Below are positions 1-6,943 of a stretch of 51,360 nucleotides of DNA, piece after piece. The stretch's first letter is position 1, and every line of letters begins with the position of its first letter. Under the pieces are notes generated by a model that had not been told where the DNA came from, did no database searches, and saw only the letters and a list, made by a program, of their open reading frames with translations. The position numbers and the translations under genes were made by a program. Location of the stretch: the NCBI GenBank assembly GCA_024402535.1, contig JAKSTN010000018.1, positions 1 through 51,360 of the forward strand, given 5' to 3'. This stretch comes from Treponema sp. Its GTDB lineage: Bacteria > Spirochaetota > Spirochaetia > Treponematales > Treponemataceae.

Positions 1-99
1 GCAGACAAAATGAGCCACGTTTCAACAGGTGGTGGTGCATCCCTCGAATTCCTCGAAGGAAAAACACTCCCAGGTATAGCAATTTTGGCTACAAAGTAG
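1..99 (+). CDS. pgk: phosphoglycerate kinase, C-terminal end (partial)
   Basis: Only the last 32 codons are present; the gene begins before the window. The translation contains [17 protein letters not shown] followed by LPGIAIL, the glycine-rich C-terminal signature of phosphoglycerate kinase that closes over the nucleotide. The enzyme makes ATP from 1,3-bisphosphoglycerate in glycolysis. The frame ends ILATK-stop at 97-99. The stop is followed by two hairpins and then by a second, synonymously different copy of ILATK-stop before the terminator, which is odd for a housekeeping gene end and is treated as a finding. Confidence 0.95.
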   Translation, partial: ADKMSHVSTGGGASLEFLEGKTLPGIAILATK

Positions 100-113
100 A
101 CAAAATTGCGTGT

Positions 114-155
114 CGAGTTTTCGTAAGGAAACTCGAGGAGGTCAGCTTGCTGACC
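114..155. repeat. two adjacent hairpins in the pgk 3' insert
   Basis: CGAGTTT (114-120) pairs with AAACTCG (129-135) and GGTCAGC (140-146) pairs with GCTGACC (149-155). Both stems are perfect 7-mers. They lie between the pgk stop codon and the echo of the pgk C-terminus and have no T-run, so they are not the terminator. They resemble the hairpins downstream of ilvC in arrangement. Confidence 0.6.
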
Positions 156-160
156 GACCC

Positions 161-178
161 ATCTTGGCTACTAAATAG
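161..178 (+). repeat. echo of the last six pgk codons
   Basis: These 18 bases read ATC TTG GCT ACT AAA TAG, which encodes ILATK-stop, exactly as the true gene end at 82-99 (ATT TTG GCT ACA AAG TAG). The three differences all fall at third codon positions. The copy is out of frame with the gene (offset 79 bases) and lies after its stop, so it is not translated as part of pgk. Confidence 0.7.
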
Positions 179-200
179 TTTTAGTTGAAAACTTATGAAA

Positions 201-233
201 GCCCGCTTCATTACGAAGCGGGCTTTTTTTTGT
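201..233 (+). terminator. rho-independent terminator of pgk
   Basis: AAGCCCGCTT (201-210) pairs perfectly with AAGCGGGCTT (218-227) across a 7-base loop and is followed by a T-run to 233. It sits about 100 bases after the pgk stop but only about 20 bases after the echoed stop, which suggests the echo marks the older gene end. Confidence 0.9.
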
Positions 234-300
234 ATTTATCGAGAATATCAAAAAATATTGAAAAAAATCGATTGATTGTATGGAGAAAATGGATATTTTG

Positions 301-309
301 TGTTATAAT
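301..309 (+). promoter_or_regulatory. extended -10 promoter for the chemoreceptor gene
   Basis: TGTTATAAT is a consensus extended -10 (TGn plus TATAAT). No good -35 is seen at the normal distance. It leaves a leader of about 30 bases before the ATG at 348, which has the ribosome-binding site TTAGGGGG. Confidence 0.45.
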
Positions 310-347
310 AAATAATATGTTATTTTTATAACAATTTAGGGGGTAAT

Positions 348-2435
348 ATGAGTATATTTTCTTCAATAAAATTCAAGCTCGGAGCATCAGTTTCCGCTAT
401 TATCTTCATTTCTCTTGCATTTATGGCATATTCGCTGAACGACAAAGCAAATAAGCATATAACAACAGTGGTAAACAGTTATTTTGATGAGATAATGATT
501 GAAGCCGAAAAAGAAATTGCGGCTTTGAACGATAAGGAATTTGATCTTCTTAATCGTATTTCTATGCTCGATTTCATGAATGATACAGAAATTTCATTTA
601 TTGATAAGTGTCTGAACCTTCGTCCTCTTATCAAAGGTGATGCTCATTACATGAATATGACATATTACGATCTTAATGGTGATTCATACACAGAAAAGAA
701 TACTGTTATTACTGGAAAAGGCCGTGAGTTTTATGATACTTCCATCAAAGGACAGCATCATATAATGGAACCATATAAGAATCCTGTTACAGGTAAGATT
801 TCCATTATTTATTCGGTTCCAGTTTATAACGCAAATAATAAAATTACTGGTATTATTATGTCAGTTGTAGATGGAGAAGCTCTTTGTAAAATAGTTGCAA
901 AAATTAATATAGGTGCTTCTTCAAGTCATCCGTTGATCATTAATACAAAAACAACAAAAGTTATTGGTGATGCAAACGCAAAATTAACAAATGAGGAAGC
1001 AATTTATAAAGACACTGTATCAGGTAGTTTGAAAGCTATAGTAGAAAAGGCTTCAAAAGGGGAACATGGATTTGAAATTATCAATGACAGTGAAACCAAA
1101 GAGAAAAAAGTTTACGGTTATATGCCTGTAGAAGGAACCGACTGGACAATTGTCTGCCCTGGAGAATATAACGATTTCTTCGACGGCGTTCAGAAAATGA
1201 AGGTTGCCGCAGTTGCAGTTCTTGTTATGTGTTCGCTTTTTGGAGTAATTTTTATTCTTGTTGTTCTGGTTGTCATGACTAAAAACCTGAATAAAATTGA
1301 TAAAGCAATCAATGAAATTGCTACAGGTAATGCAGACCTTACAAAACGTTTGAATCTTAAGGTAAAAGATGAAATTGGTTCAGTAGCAAAGGGGTTCAAT
1401 ACTTTCGTTGCAAAGCTTCAGAGTATTGTGTCTGAGTTAAAATCTTCTCAAGGCACACTTGTTCAGAGTGGAGACGATCTTACAGCCTCTGCACTGGATA
1501 CAACAAGTTCTGTAACACAGATTCTTGCAAATATTGACAGTGTAGGGGTTCAGATTTCAAATCAGGCAGCAGGGGTAGAAGAAACCAGCGGAACAATGGT
1601 ACAGATTAATTCAAATATTGAAAGTCTTGAAAGGATGATTGAAAATCAGGTGGCTTGTGTAACTCAGGCAAGTTCGGCAGTAGAAGAAATGATTGGAAAC
1701 ATTGCTTCGGTTGATGCTTCTGTAACAAAAATGGCTGAATCTTTTGCAAGCCTTATGAACGATACACAGAATGGTATTGCAAAACAGGATGATGTAAACC
1801 AGAGAATTCAGGAAATTCAGGATCAGTCAAAGACTCTTGAAGAAGCCAACGCTTCAATTGCTGCCATTGCGGAACAGACAAATCTTCTGGCTATGAATGC
1901 TGCTATCGAAGCGGCTCACGCCGGCGAAGCGGGTAAAGGATTCTCTGTCGTAGCAGATGAAATCAGAAAACTTTCTGAAACATCTTCAACTCAGTCAAAT
2001 ACAATCGGGCAGCAGCTTACAGTTATTATGGAATCAATTGGAAGTGTTGTAAAAGCTTCTCTTGAATCGCGTGATGCCTTCAGCTCTGTAACAAGCCGCA
2101 TTTCTGAAACAGATGAACTTGTTCAGCATATTAAGAGTGCAATGTCAGAGCAGCAGGAAGGTTCAAAACAGATAGGCGAGGCTCTTCATTCTATGAATGA
2201 CAGTACTTCTGAAGTTCGCCAGGCTTCGGCAGAAATGACGGAAGGTTCTCGTGCCATTATGACAGAAATGAATCATCTTCAGAATGCTTCTCTGGTTATG
2301 AAAAACAGTATGACAGAAATGGCAGAAGGCGCTGGCAAAATCAATGAAACTGCAAATGTTCTTCGTGATATTGTAGGACAGGTGAATTCTGTTATGGAAC
2401 AGATAAAAGAACAGATTGGTTTGTTTACAGTGTAG
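348..2435 (+). CDS. methyl-accepting chemotaxis protein with periplasmic Cache-type sensor
   Basis: A classical transmembrane chemoreceptor of 695 residues. One TM segment lies at about 10-29, then a periplasmic region of about 250 residues that reads like a dCache ligand-binding domain (motifs [27 protein letters not shown]), a second TM at about 286-310, a HAMP domain at about 312-365 and the cytoplasmic signalling coiled coil. The conserved hairpin tip ([20 protein letters not shown]) is at about 508-530 and would bind CheA and CheW. Start: ATG at 348 with GGGGG seven bases upstream. dCache domains often bind amino acids or small acids, but the ligand cannot be read here. It converges on another chemoreceptor and is separated from it by a palindromic repeat. 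Confidence 0.95.
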   Translation: MSIFSSIKFKLGASVSAIIFISLAFMAYSLNDKANKHITTVVNSYFDEIMIEAEKEIAALNDKEFDLLNRISMLDFMNDTEISFIDKCLNLRPLIKGDAHYMNMTYYDLNGDSYTEKNTVITGKGREFYDTSIKGQHHIMEPYKNPVTGKISIIYSVPVYNANNKITGIIMSVVDGEALCKIVAKINIGASSSHPLIINTKTTKVIGDANAKLTNEEAIYKDTVSGSLKAIVEKASKGEHGFEIINDSETKEKKVYGYMPVEGTDWTIVCPGEYNDFFDGVQKMKVAAVAVLVMCSLFGVIFILVVLVVMTKNLNKIDKAINEIATGNADLTKRLNLKVKDEIGSVAKGFNTFVAKLQSIVSELKSSQGTLVQSGDDLTASALDTTSSVTQILANIDSVGVQISNQAAGVEETSGTMVQINSNIESLERMIENQVACVTQASSAVEEMIGNIASVDASVTKMAESFASLMNDTQNGIAKQDDVNQRIQEIQDQSKTLEEANASIAAIAEQTNLLAMNAAIEAAHAGEAGKGFSVVADEIRKLSETSSTQSNTIGQQLTVIMESIGSVVKASLESRDAFSSVTSRISETDELVQHIKSAMSEQQEGSKQIGEALHSMNDSTSEVRQASAEMTEGSRAIMTEMNHLQNASLVMKNSMTEMAEGAGKINETANVLRDIVGQVNSVMEQIKEQIGLFTV

Positions 2436-2452
2436 AATTGCAGAATTAAGAA

Positions 2453-2581
2453 AAAAAGGGGCTGTCCCAAAACTCCAGTCATGCTGAATTTATTTCAGCA
2501 TCTACGCTAGATTTAGTGTTTTAGATCCTGAATCAAGTTCAGGATGACATAGGATTTTTACTTCTGGGACAGCCCCTTTTT
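2453..2581. repeat. palindromic repeat element acting as bidirectional terminator
   Basis: A 17-base perfect inverted repeat, AAAAAGGGGCTGTCCCA (2453-2469) with its complement (2565-2581), encloses two smaller perfect 8-base hairpins: ATGCTGAA/TTCAGCAT (2481-2488 and 2494-2501) and ATCCTGAA/TTCAGGAT (2525-2532 and 2538-2545). Folded, it gives a cloverleaf-like three-way structure. The ends are A-run and T-run, so it can terminate both convergent chemoreceptor genes. The inner CTGAA...TTCAG hairpins resemble dispersed REP-like repeats seen in many bacterial genomes. No transposase is present, so a non-autonomous MITE-like element is the best description. Confidence 0.7.
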
Positions 2582-2596
2582 AGTTAACAAATTTTA

Positions 2597-4492
2597 TTAA
2601 ACCTTGTAGCTTTCAACAGTTTTTGTCATGCTGTGAACGGCATTCTGGTTATTCCGAACACTCTGGCTAACCTGATTTATTGCCGTATTAAGAAGCTCTG
2701 AAGCCTGAACTCCATCGTTTACAAGGCTCATTGCATCTTGAGATGAAGCAACTACATTTTGCATTGCAGAACGTACATTTTCGGCACGCTGGCTTTCATG
2801 TTCTGTAAGAGCTTTTACAGACTGAATTGCAGTAACCATTTCTGTTGTTGTGCGGAGAGTATCTTCTGTGCTTTGGCGCTGTTCTTCCATTGAAGAAGCA
2901 ATTGTTCGTACAAGCTCACTTGTTGCCTGAACGTTTTCTTCAATATCCTTGAAACTTTTTCCAGCTACTGTAATTGAATCAACTCCTGCGTTGATTTTAT
3001 CAACCATATCTTTAATCTTGTCACGGATGTCTTTCGCACTTTCCGAAGATGACTGAGCAAGAGTGCGGACTTCATCGGCAACCACAGCAAAACCGGCACC
3101 GAATTCACCGGCATGAGCGGCCTCAATTGCTGCGTTCATTGAAAGCAGGTTTGTCTGGCTTGAAATTGCCTGAATTACTTTTACAATTTCTTCTACTTCG
3201 GAAGAAACTTTCTGAAGTTCGCTGATGGCAGCAACCGCACCTTTAATTGATTCGCGGCCTTCAACGCTCGACTGTGAAAGGGCAGAAGAAACCTGGTCTG
3301 CTTTGCGTGTCATTTCAGCAACACTTGCAATGTTTGCGCTCATTTCATTGATTGCAGCACTTGCCATTTCTACAGAAGCTGTCTGTGCTGTAACCTGTTC
3401 TTTTACACGTTCAACATCTTCGGTAAGAGAAATAACGTCTTTTTCGGCTTCGAAAACCAGATCATTCTGCTTTTTATTTCCTTCTTCAATTTTTTTGAAA
3501 GATGAACGCATCTGTTCAATTGCCACTGTTGCCGATTCAGTTACCTGTGCCAGAGTTTCAGACTGAGTATCAACTACAGAAGTGTCATTTTTAAGAGTGC
3601 CAATCATTTGGGAAAGTTTTTCGATAAGTTCATTGATTGCTCCTGACAATGCACCGTAATCATCAAGAATTGAAAGGCTCAGACGGGAAGTAAGGTTTCC
3701 TTCCTGAGCGATGTCGAAAACACGGTTCAGGTTCATAGCAATTCGTTTTGAAAAGCTTCCAAAAATATATGAGCAGACTGCACCCGGCATTAAAAAGCAG
3801 ATAAGGCCTGAAAAAATACTTTCTTTCAGGTAAATGCGGATTGCAACTTCATTATTCAGTGTAGGGCGGGCAATCAGATTAAAAGGAACTGTCATCATGT
3901 TTACAATGATGAAAAAGAAACAGGTTAATACAAGAATAATAGAAGAAGTTGAAAATTTAATTGATTTCTGATTTTCAAAATCTTTTACAGAGTGGATATC
4001 AAGATATTTGCGGCCTTTTGCAAAGATTTCATTTGCGACCTGCATTTCAATAACTGCAGAAAAAACCGCACAGCAGAGACACTGTGCCATTACCATTATC
4101 AGACGAGGCAGGTAATTTTCGGCGCGGCCTGCTTTAATTCCGATAATCATTACGGCAAGCTGCCCGATAAAGAAACCAATGATATCAACAGTCCAGATTG
4201 CGATACCCACTTTATGGTATGCACCAAGGCATTTCTGTTTTTCTTCTGCATTAGGTTTTATTCCAGTGGTCTGTTCTTTTTTTATCGCTTTATCAAATGG
4301 AAGAAAAAAGAAATACATCAGAATAAGGACAGCAATCAGAAGAATCATAAGGATTGCCAGAGTACTCCCAAAGCCTTTCCAGTATCTGCCAAGGTCTCTG
4401 TACAGAAATGCCAGAGCGTACCAGCGGATAAGAAAAGTTGTGGCAAAAGTTGCCGGAATAAAGAAAAGAATAAAGTTAAAATATAAGGTCAT
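2597..4492 (-). CDS. methyl-accepting chemotaxis protein, six-TM type
   Basis: 631 residues starting MTLYFNFILFF. The start at 4492 is chosen because the stop of the upstream transporter overlaps it as ATGA and GAGGTAAA lies just before it; a longer open frame to 4576 would run back into that gene. The N-terminal part of about 250 residues has roughly six hydrophobic segments and no large periplasmic domain, so sensing is probably within the membrane or through a partner. A short linker leads to the signalling coiled coil with the tip [20 protein letters not shown] at about residue 440. The translational coupling to a formate/nitrite-type transporter suggests that the receptor reports on the transported solute; this is inference. 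Two related six-TM receptors lie at 20384-24291. Confidence 0.92.
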   Translation of the reverse strand: MTLYFNFILFFIPATFATTFLIRWYALAFLYRDLGRYWKGFGSTLAILMILLIAVLILMYFFFLPFDKAIKKEQTTGIKPNAEEKQKCLGAYHKVGIAIWTVDIIGFFIGQLAVMIIGIKAGRAENYLPRLIMVMAQCLCCAVFSAVIEMQVANEIFAKGRKYLDIHSVKDFENQKSIKFSTSSIILVLTCFFFIIVNMMTVPFNLIARPTLNNEVAIRIYLKESIFSGLICFLMPGAVCSYIFGSFSKRIAMNLNRVFDIAQEGNLTSRLSLSILDDYGALSGAINELIEKLSQMIGTLKNDTSVVDTQSETLAQVTESATVAIEQMRSSFKKIEEGNKKQNDLVFEAEKDVISLTEDVERVKEQVTAQTASVEMASAAINEMSANIASVAEMTRKADQVSSALSQSSVEGRESIKGAVAAISELQKVSSEVEEIVKVIQAISSQTNLLSMNAAIEAAHAGEFGAGFAVVADEVRTLAQSSSESAKDIRDKIKDMVDKINAGVDSITVAGKSFKDIEENVQATSELVRTIASSMEEQRQSTEDTLRTTTEMVTAIQSVKALTEHESQRAENVRSAMQNVVASSQDAMSLVNDGVQASELLNTAINQVSQSVRNNQNAVHSMTKTVESYKV

Positions 4493-5112
4493 TTTACCTC
4501 TTTCCATTTTCTTGTAAGAAGTGGAAGTGTCATTCCACCTATTGCGTTTCCAGCAATTACAATGAGGACGAACCAAAGGTTGTTCAGCGTCCAGGTGTAA
4601 GAGTCAAGAGCTGCTCCGTTGTAGAAGGAGTTTGCAATAGAGTGGTCAAAACCGGCAATAATAAACAGTGGAACATAGATAAAAAGTCCTGCTTTCTGTC
4701 CCTGTTTCCATGTGTCTACAGCAAGGTACATAAGCATTCCGCAAAATATGGAAGAAACTAAATCTTTTCCATAAGGGGTTGCAAGTTTTGCTGTATAAAC
4801 TTTTACTGCAGTTTCTCTGATGTTGGGAAAGTATTTTCCTACAAGAACTCCAAGAATAAATGTTGTCAGGATGTTGAATAAACAGATCTGGGCAACAAAA
4901 CCGATATATTTGATGTCTTTGAAATGAAATGCTATGTAACCAACTTTTCCTGTATAAAGATTAAAGCCGTAAATACAGATTGCTAAAAGTCCGCCGCTGA
5001 AAAGAATGGCTCCAAGCCATGGCATACCCGAATAAACACTGGCCAGATAAACACAGCCACCAATAGAAATAAGAATTCCTGAAATAATTGATTTTTTGAT
5101 TTCGTTTAACAT
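4489..5112 (-). CDS. formate/nitrite transporter (FNT) family channel
   Basis: 207 residues, almost entirely hydrophobic with six likely TM helices. Family motifs are visible: GILISIGGCVYLA near the N-terminus, FSGGLLAICIYGFNLYTGKVG, SSIFCGMLMYLAV, IAGFDHSIANSFY and NAIGG. FNT channels move small monovalent acids such as formate, nitrite, acetate or hydrosulfide across the inner membrane. This copy is shorter than the usual 255-285 residues. The gene has no recognisable ribosome-binding site, and a TGTTATAAT box ends nine bases before the ATG, so the mRNA may be leaderless. Its stop overlaps the start of the downstream chemoreceptor. Formate is a typical fermentation product, which would fit acetate kinase elsewhere in the window, but the substrate is not proven. 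Confidence 0.85.
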   Translation of the reverse strand: MLNEIKKSIISGILISIGGCVYLASVYSGMPWLGAILFSGGLLAICIYGFNLYTGKVGYIAFHFKDIKYIGFVAQICLFNILTTFILGVLVGKYFPNIRETAVKVYTAKLATPYGKDLVSSIFCGMLMYLAVDTWKQGQKAGLFIYVPLFIIAGFDHSIANSFYNGAALDSYTWTLNNLWFVLIVIAGNAIGGMTLPLLTRKWKEVK

Positions 5113-5121
5113 AATGGAGAT

Positions 5122-5130
5122 ATTATAACA
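5122..5130 (-). promoter_or_regulatory. extended -10 promoter of the FNT-chemoreceptor operon
   Basis: On the minus strand TGTTATAAT lies at 5130-5122, nine bases before the ATG at 5112. It matches an extended -10. The predicted start of transcription is within two or three bases of the start codon. Confidence 0.5.
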
Positions 5131-5185
5131 AAAAGTTTTGTTTTATTGAAGAAAGTATAAGCTCTTACGAACCTCCCAAAAAAAC

Positions 5186-5213
5186 TTGAAATATATATAT
5201 ATACATATATAAT
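5186..5213 (+). promoter_or_regulatory. sigma-70 promoter of the lipoprotein operon
   Basis: TTGAAA (5186-5191), 16-base spacer, TATAAT (5208-5213). The spacer is an alternating AT run. The leader is about 46 bases; GGAGG precedes the ATG at 5267 at an unusually long distance of 13 bases. Confidence 0.6.
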
Positions 5214-5266
5214 AGAAAATATTAATAAAATTTTGTTTTTTTTTTAATGGAGGTAGTAAAGTTTTT

Positions 5267-6928
5267 ATGAAAACTTCTAAAAGGTTTGCCATATTTTTTT
5301 CTATAATTATGGTATTAGCAATGACAGCCTGTAAAACCGGCGTTGGAACCCTTTGTACTGTTACTTTTGATGCAGATAACGGTTCGGCTCTTGTTACACA
5401 GACTGTAGAAAGTGGAAAATCGGTTGAAAAGCCTTCACCGGATCCTGTAAAGGATGGGTTTAATTTTGGAGGCTGGTATCTTGGAGATACTGCATATAAT
5501 TTTTCTTCTGCAGTTACTGAAGATATTACATTGAAAGCAAAGTGGAATAAAATTGAACCACCGGCTCCTCCAAAACCTGTTAAAGTTTTTTATGATGCCA
5601 ACGGCGGTACATTTGATATCGAATATGAAGAATTGTTTGCCGGTGACAGCCTTACAGATCAGCTTCCTTCAAAAAAACGAGTTTTCTTTACAGGCTGGTA
5701 TGATGCCGCAGATGGCGGAAATAAACTTTCTGTAGTTCCTTCTACAAATGGTAAGGATATTACAGTTTATGCTCATTGGGATAAGTCCCTTACTTCAGAT
5801 GAAGGACGTCTTACAGTTTCGTATATAGATGGTGAAGAAGGTGTAGAGCTTACAGTTCGGGCTCTTCGTTTTGAATCAAATTTCAATTATACCAGCTGCG
5901 AAGTAAACGAAAGTACAACAGGGCTCAGTGTCGTTTTTGGACAAAAGGAATATGGAGGATATTTTACTCCGCAGCTATTTCCTTCTTCGTCAAGCAGCGA
6001 AACAACAGTTAAATTTCCTTTCGTAAAAAAAGGCGAACTTTATCAGTTTACTTTGACATATGGAACAAAAAATATTCCTGAACATACAGAAACAGTTTCT
6101 TTCATTTCAACTTCTACAGGGGATTATTCACTTTCAGATTATTTGGATGTTGAAACCCTTAAAAAGGTTGTAATTGAATGTCAGTCTGACAATTATACAG
6201 CAAAATTTTCAAATAAGGGCAAAACCTTTTTTAATAATAAATCAAAAAACTTTGCAAATTTAAAAAAAGCATGGGGAACAGTTGATGTCATTTCTGGAAG
6301 TGTAGCAGGAACTAATAATGTTTCTGTTGCAAGTTTTGATATGGCTCTTAAGTCTGTTTCAGTAACACATGATATTTCTTCTGGCCTTGTTTCTACTGAC
6401 GGAATTGATGTTGTCGGTTGGATTGAAAGTTATGCGGGAGATGGCGACAAAACTGGTGAAGAAAAAGTTTCAGACCTTGCTTTGAACCCAACCTGGTACT
6501 GTGAAGGTTCTTTGAGTTTTATGCTTCCTGATTCAGATTATACGAATATCTATACTTTGGGCGGTTTATTCAAGCCTGAAAGCGGAAAAGAAGCAAAAAG
6601 TAACCTTTACGGAAAGAAAGCTTCTGCTTCCCTGACAGTAACTTTTGAAAAAAGCCCGTATGAAGACCTTGATGTTACTTACACTACTGATTCATCAAAC
6701 TCAAAGAAAATTACATTTACATTAAATGACCCGAAGGATAAATTTAATAGTTCTTCTACATACTGGTATGTAGGTGATGTACAAAAGGGCCGGTACAAAA
6801 CTTATACATGTGATTTTTCAAGTTATTTGCCAGGTTCATATCCTGTTCGTGTAAGTTCATGGTCAGGTGTGGATAATAACTATTATGAGAAACTTTTAAT
6901 TGTAAAGATTAACGGTACAGAAGACTAA
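5267..6928 (+). CDS. surface lipoprotein with two InlB-type B repeats
   Basis: 553 residues. A lipoprotein signal peptide ends in the lipobox AMTAC, with the lipidated Cys at residue 22. Two Listeria-Bacteroides (InlB B) repeats follow: the first at about 30-93 (VTFDADNG ... GFNFGGWY ... ITLKAKW), the second at about 105-172 (VFYDANGG ... FTGWYDAADGG ... ITVYAHW). The remaining 380 residues are polar, Ser/Thr rich and predicted beta-rich, without a family I recognise. InlB repeats occur in exported adhesin-like proteins. First of three lipoprotein genes in one operon (gaps of 15 bases each). Host or fibre attachment is possible but not shown. Confidence 0.85.
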   Translation: MKTSKRFAIFFSIIMVLAMTACKTGVGTLCTVTFDADNGSALVTQTVESGKSVEKPSPDPVKDGFNFGGWYLGDTAYNFSSAVTEDITLKAKWNKIEPPAPPKPVKVFYDANGGTFDIEYEELFAGDSLTDQLPSKKRVFFTGWYDAADGGNKLSVVPSTNGKDITVYAHWDKSLTSDEGRLTVSYIDGEEGVELTVRALRFESNFNYTSCEVNESTTGLSVVFGQKEYGGYFTPQLFPSSSSSETTVKFPFVKKGELYQFTLTYGTKNIPEHTETVSFISTSTGDYSLSDYLDVETLKKVVIECQSDNYTAKFSNKGKTFFNNKSKNFANLKKAWGTVDVISGSVAGTNNVSVASFDMALKSVSVTHDISSGLVSTDGIDVVGWIESYAGDGDKTGEEKVSDLALNPTWYCEGSLSFMLPDSDYTNIYTLGGLFKPESGKEAKSNLYGKKASASLTVTFEKSPYEDLDVTYTTDSSNSKKITFTLNDPKDKFNSSSTYWYVGDVQKGRYKTYTCDFSSYLPGSYPVRVSSWSGVDNNYYEKLLIVKINGTED

Positions 6929-6943
6929 AATATGGGAGATAAA

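Noticed and set aside
3992..4486. Open frames on the plus strand opposite the six-TM chemoreceptor
   Set aside because: They are antisense to a well-supported gene, lack ribosome-binding sites and have cysteine/histidine-rich compositions typical of reverse-strand frames.
4493..4576. Longer N-terminus for the six-TM chemoreceptor
   Set aside because: It would overlap the FNT gene by over 80 bases; the ATGA overlap with GAGGTAAA is a normal coupled start.
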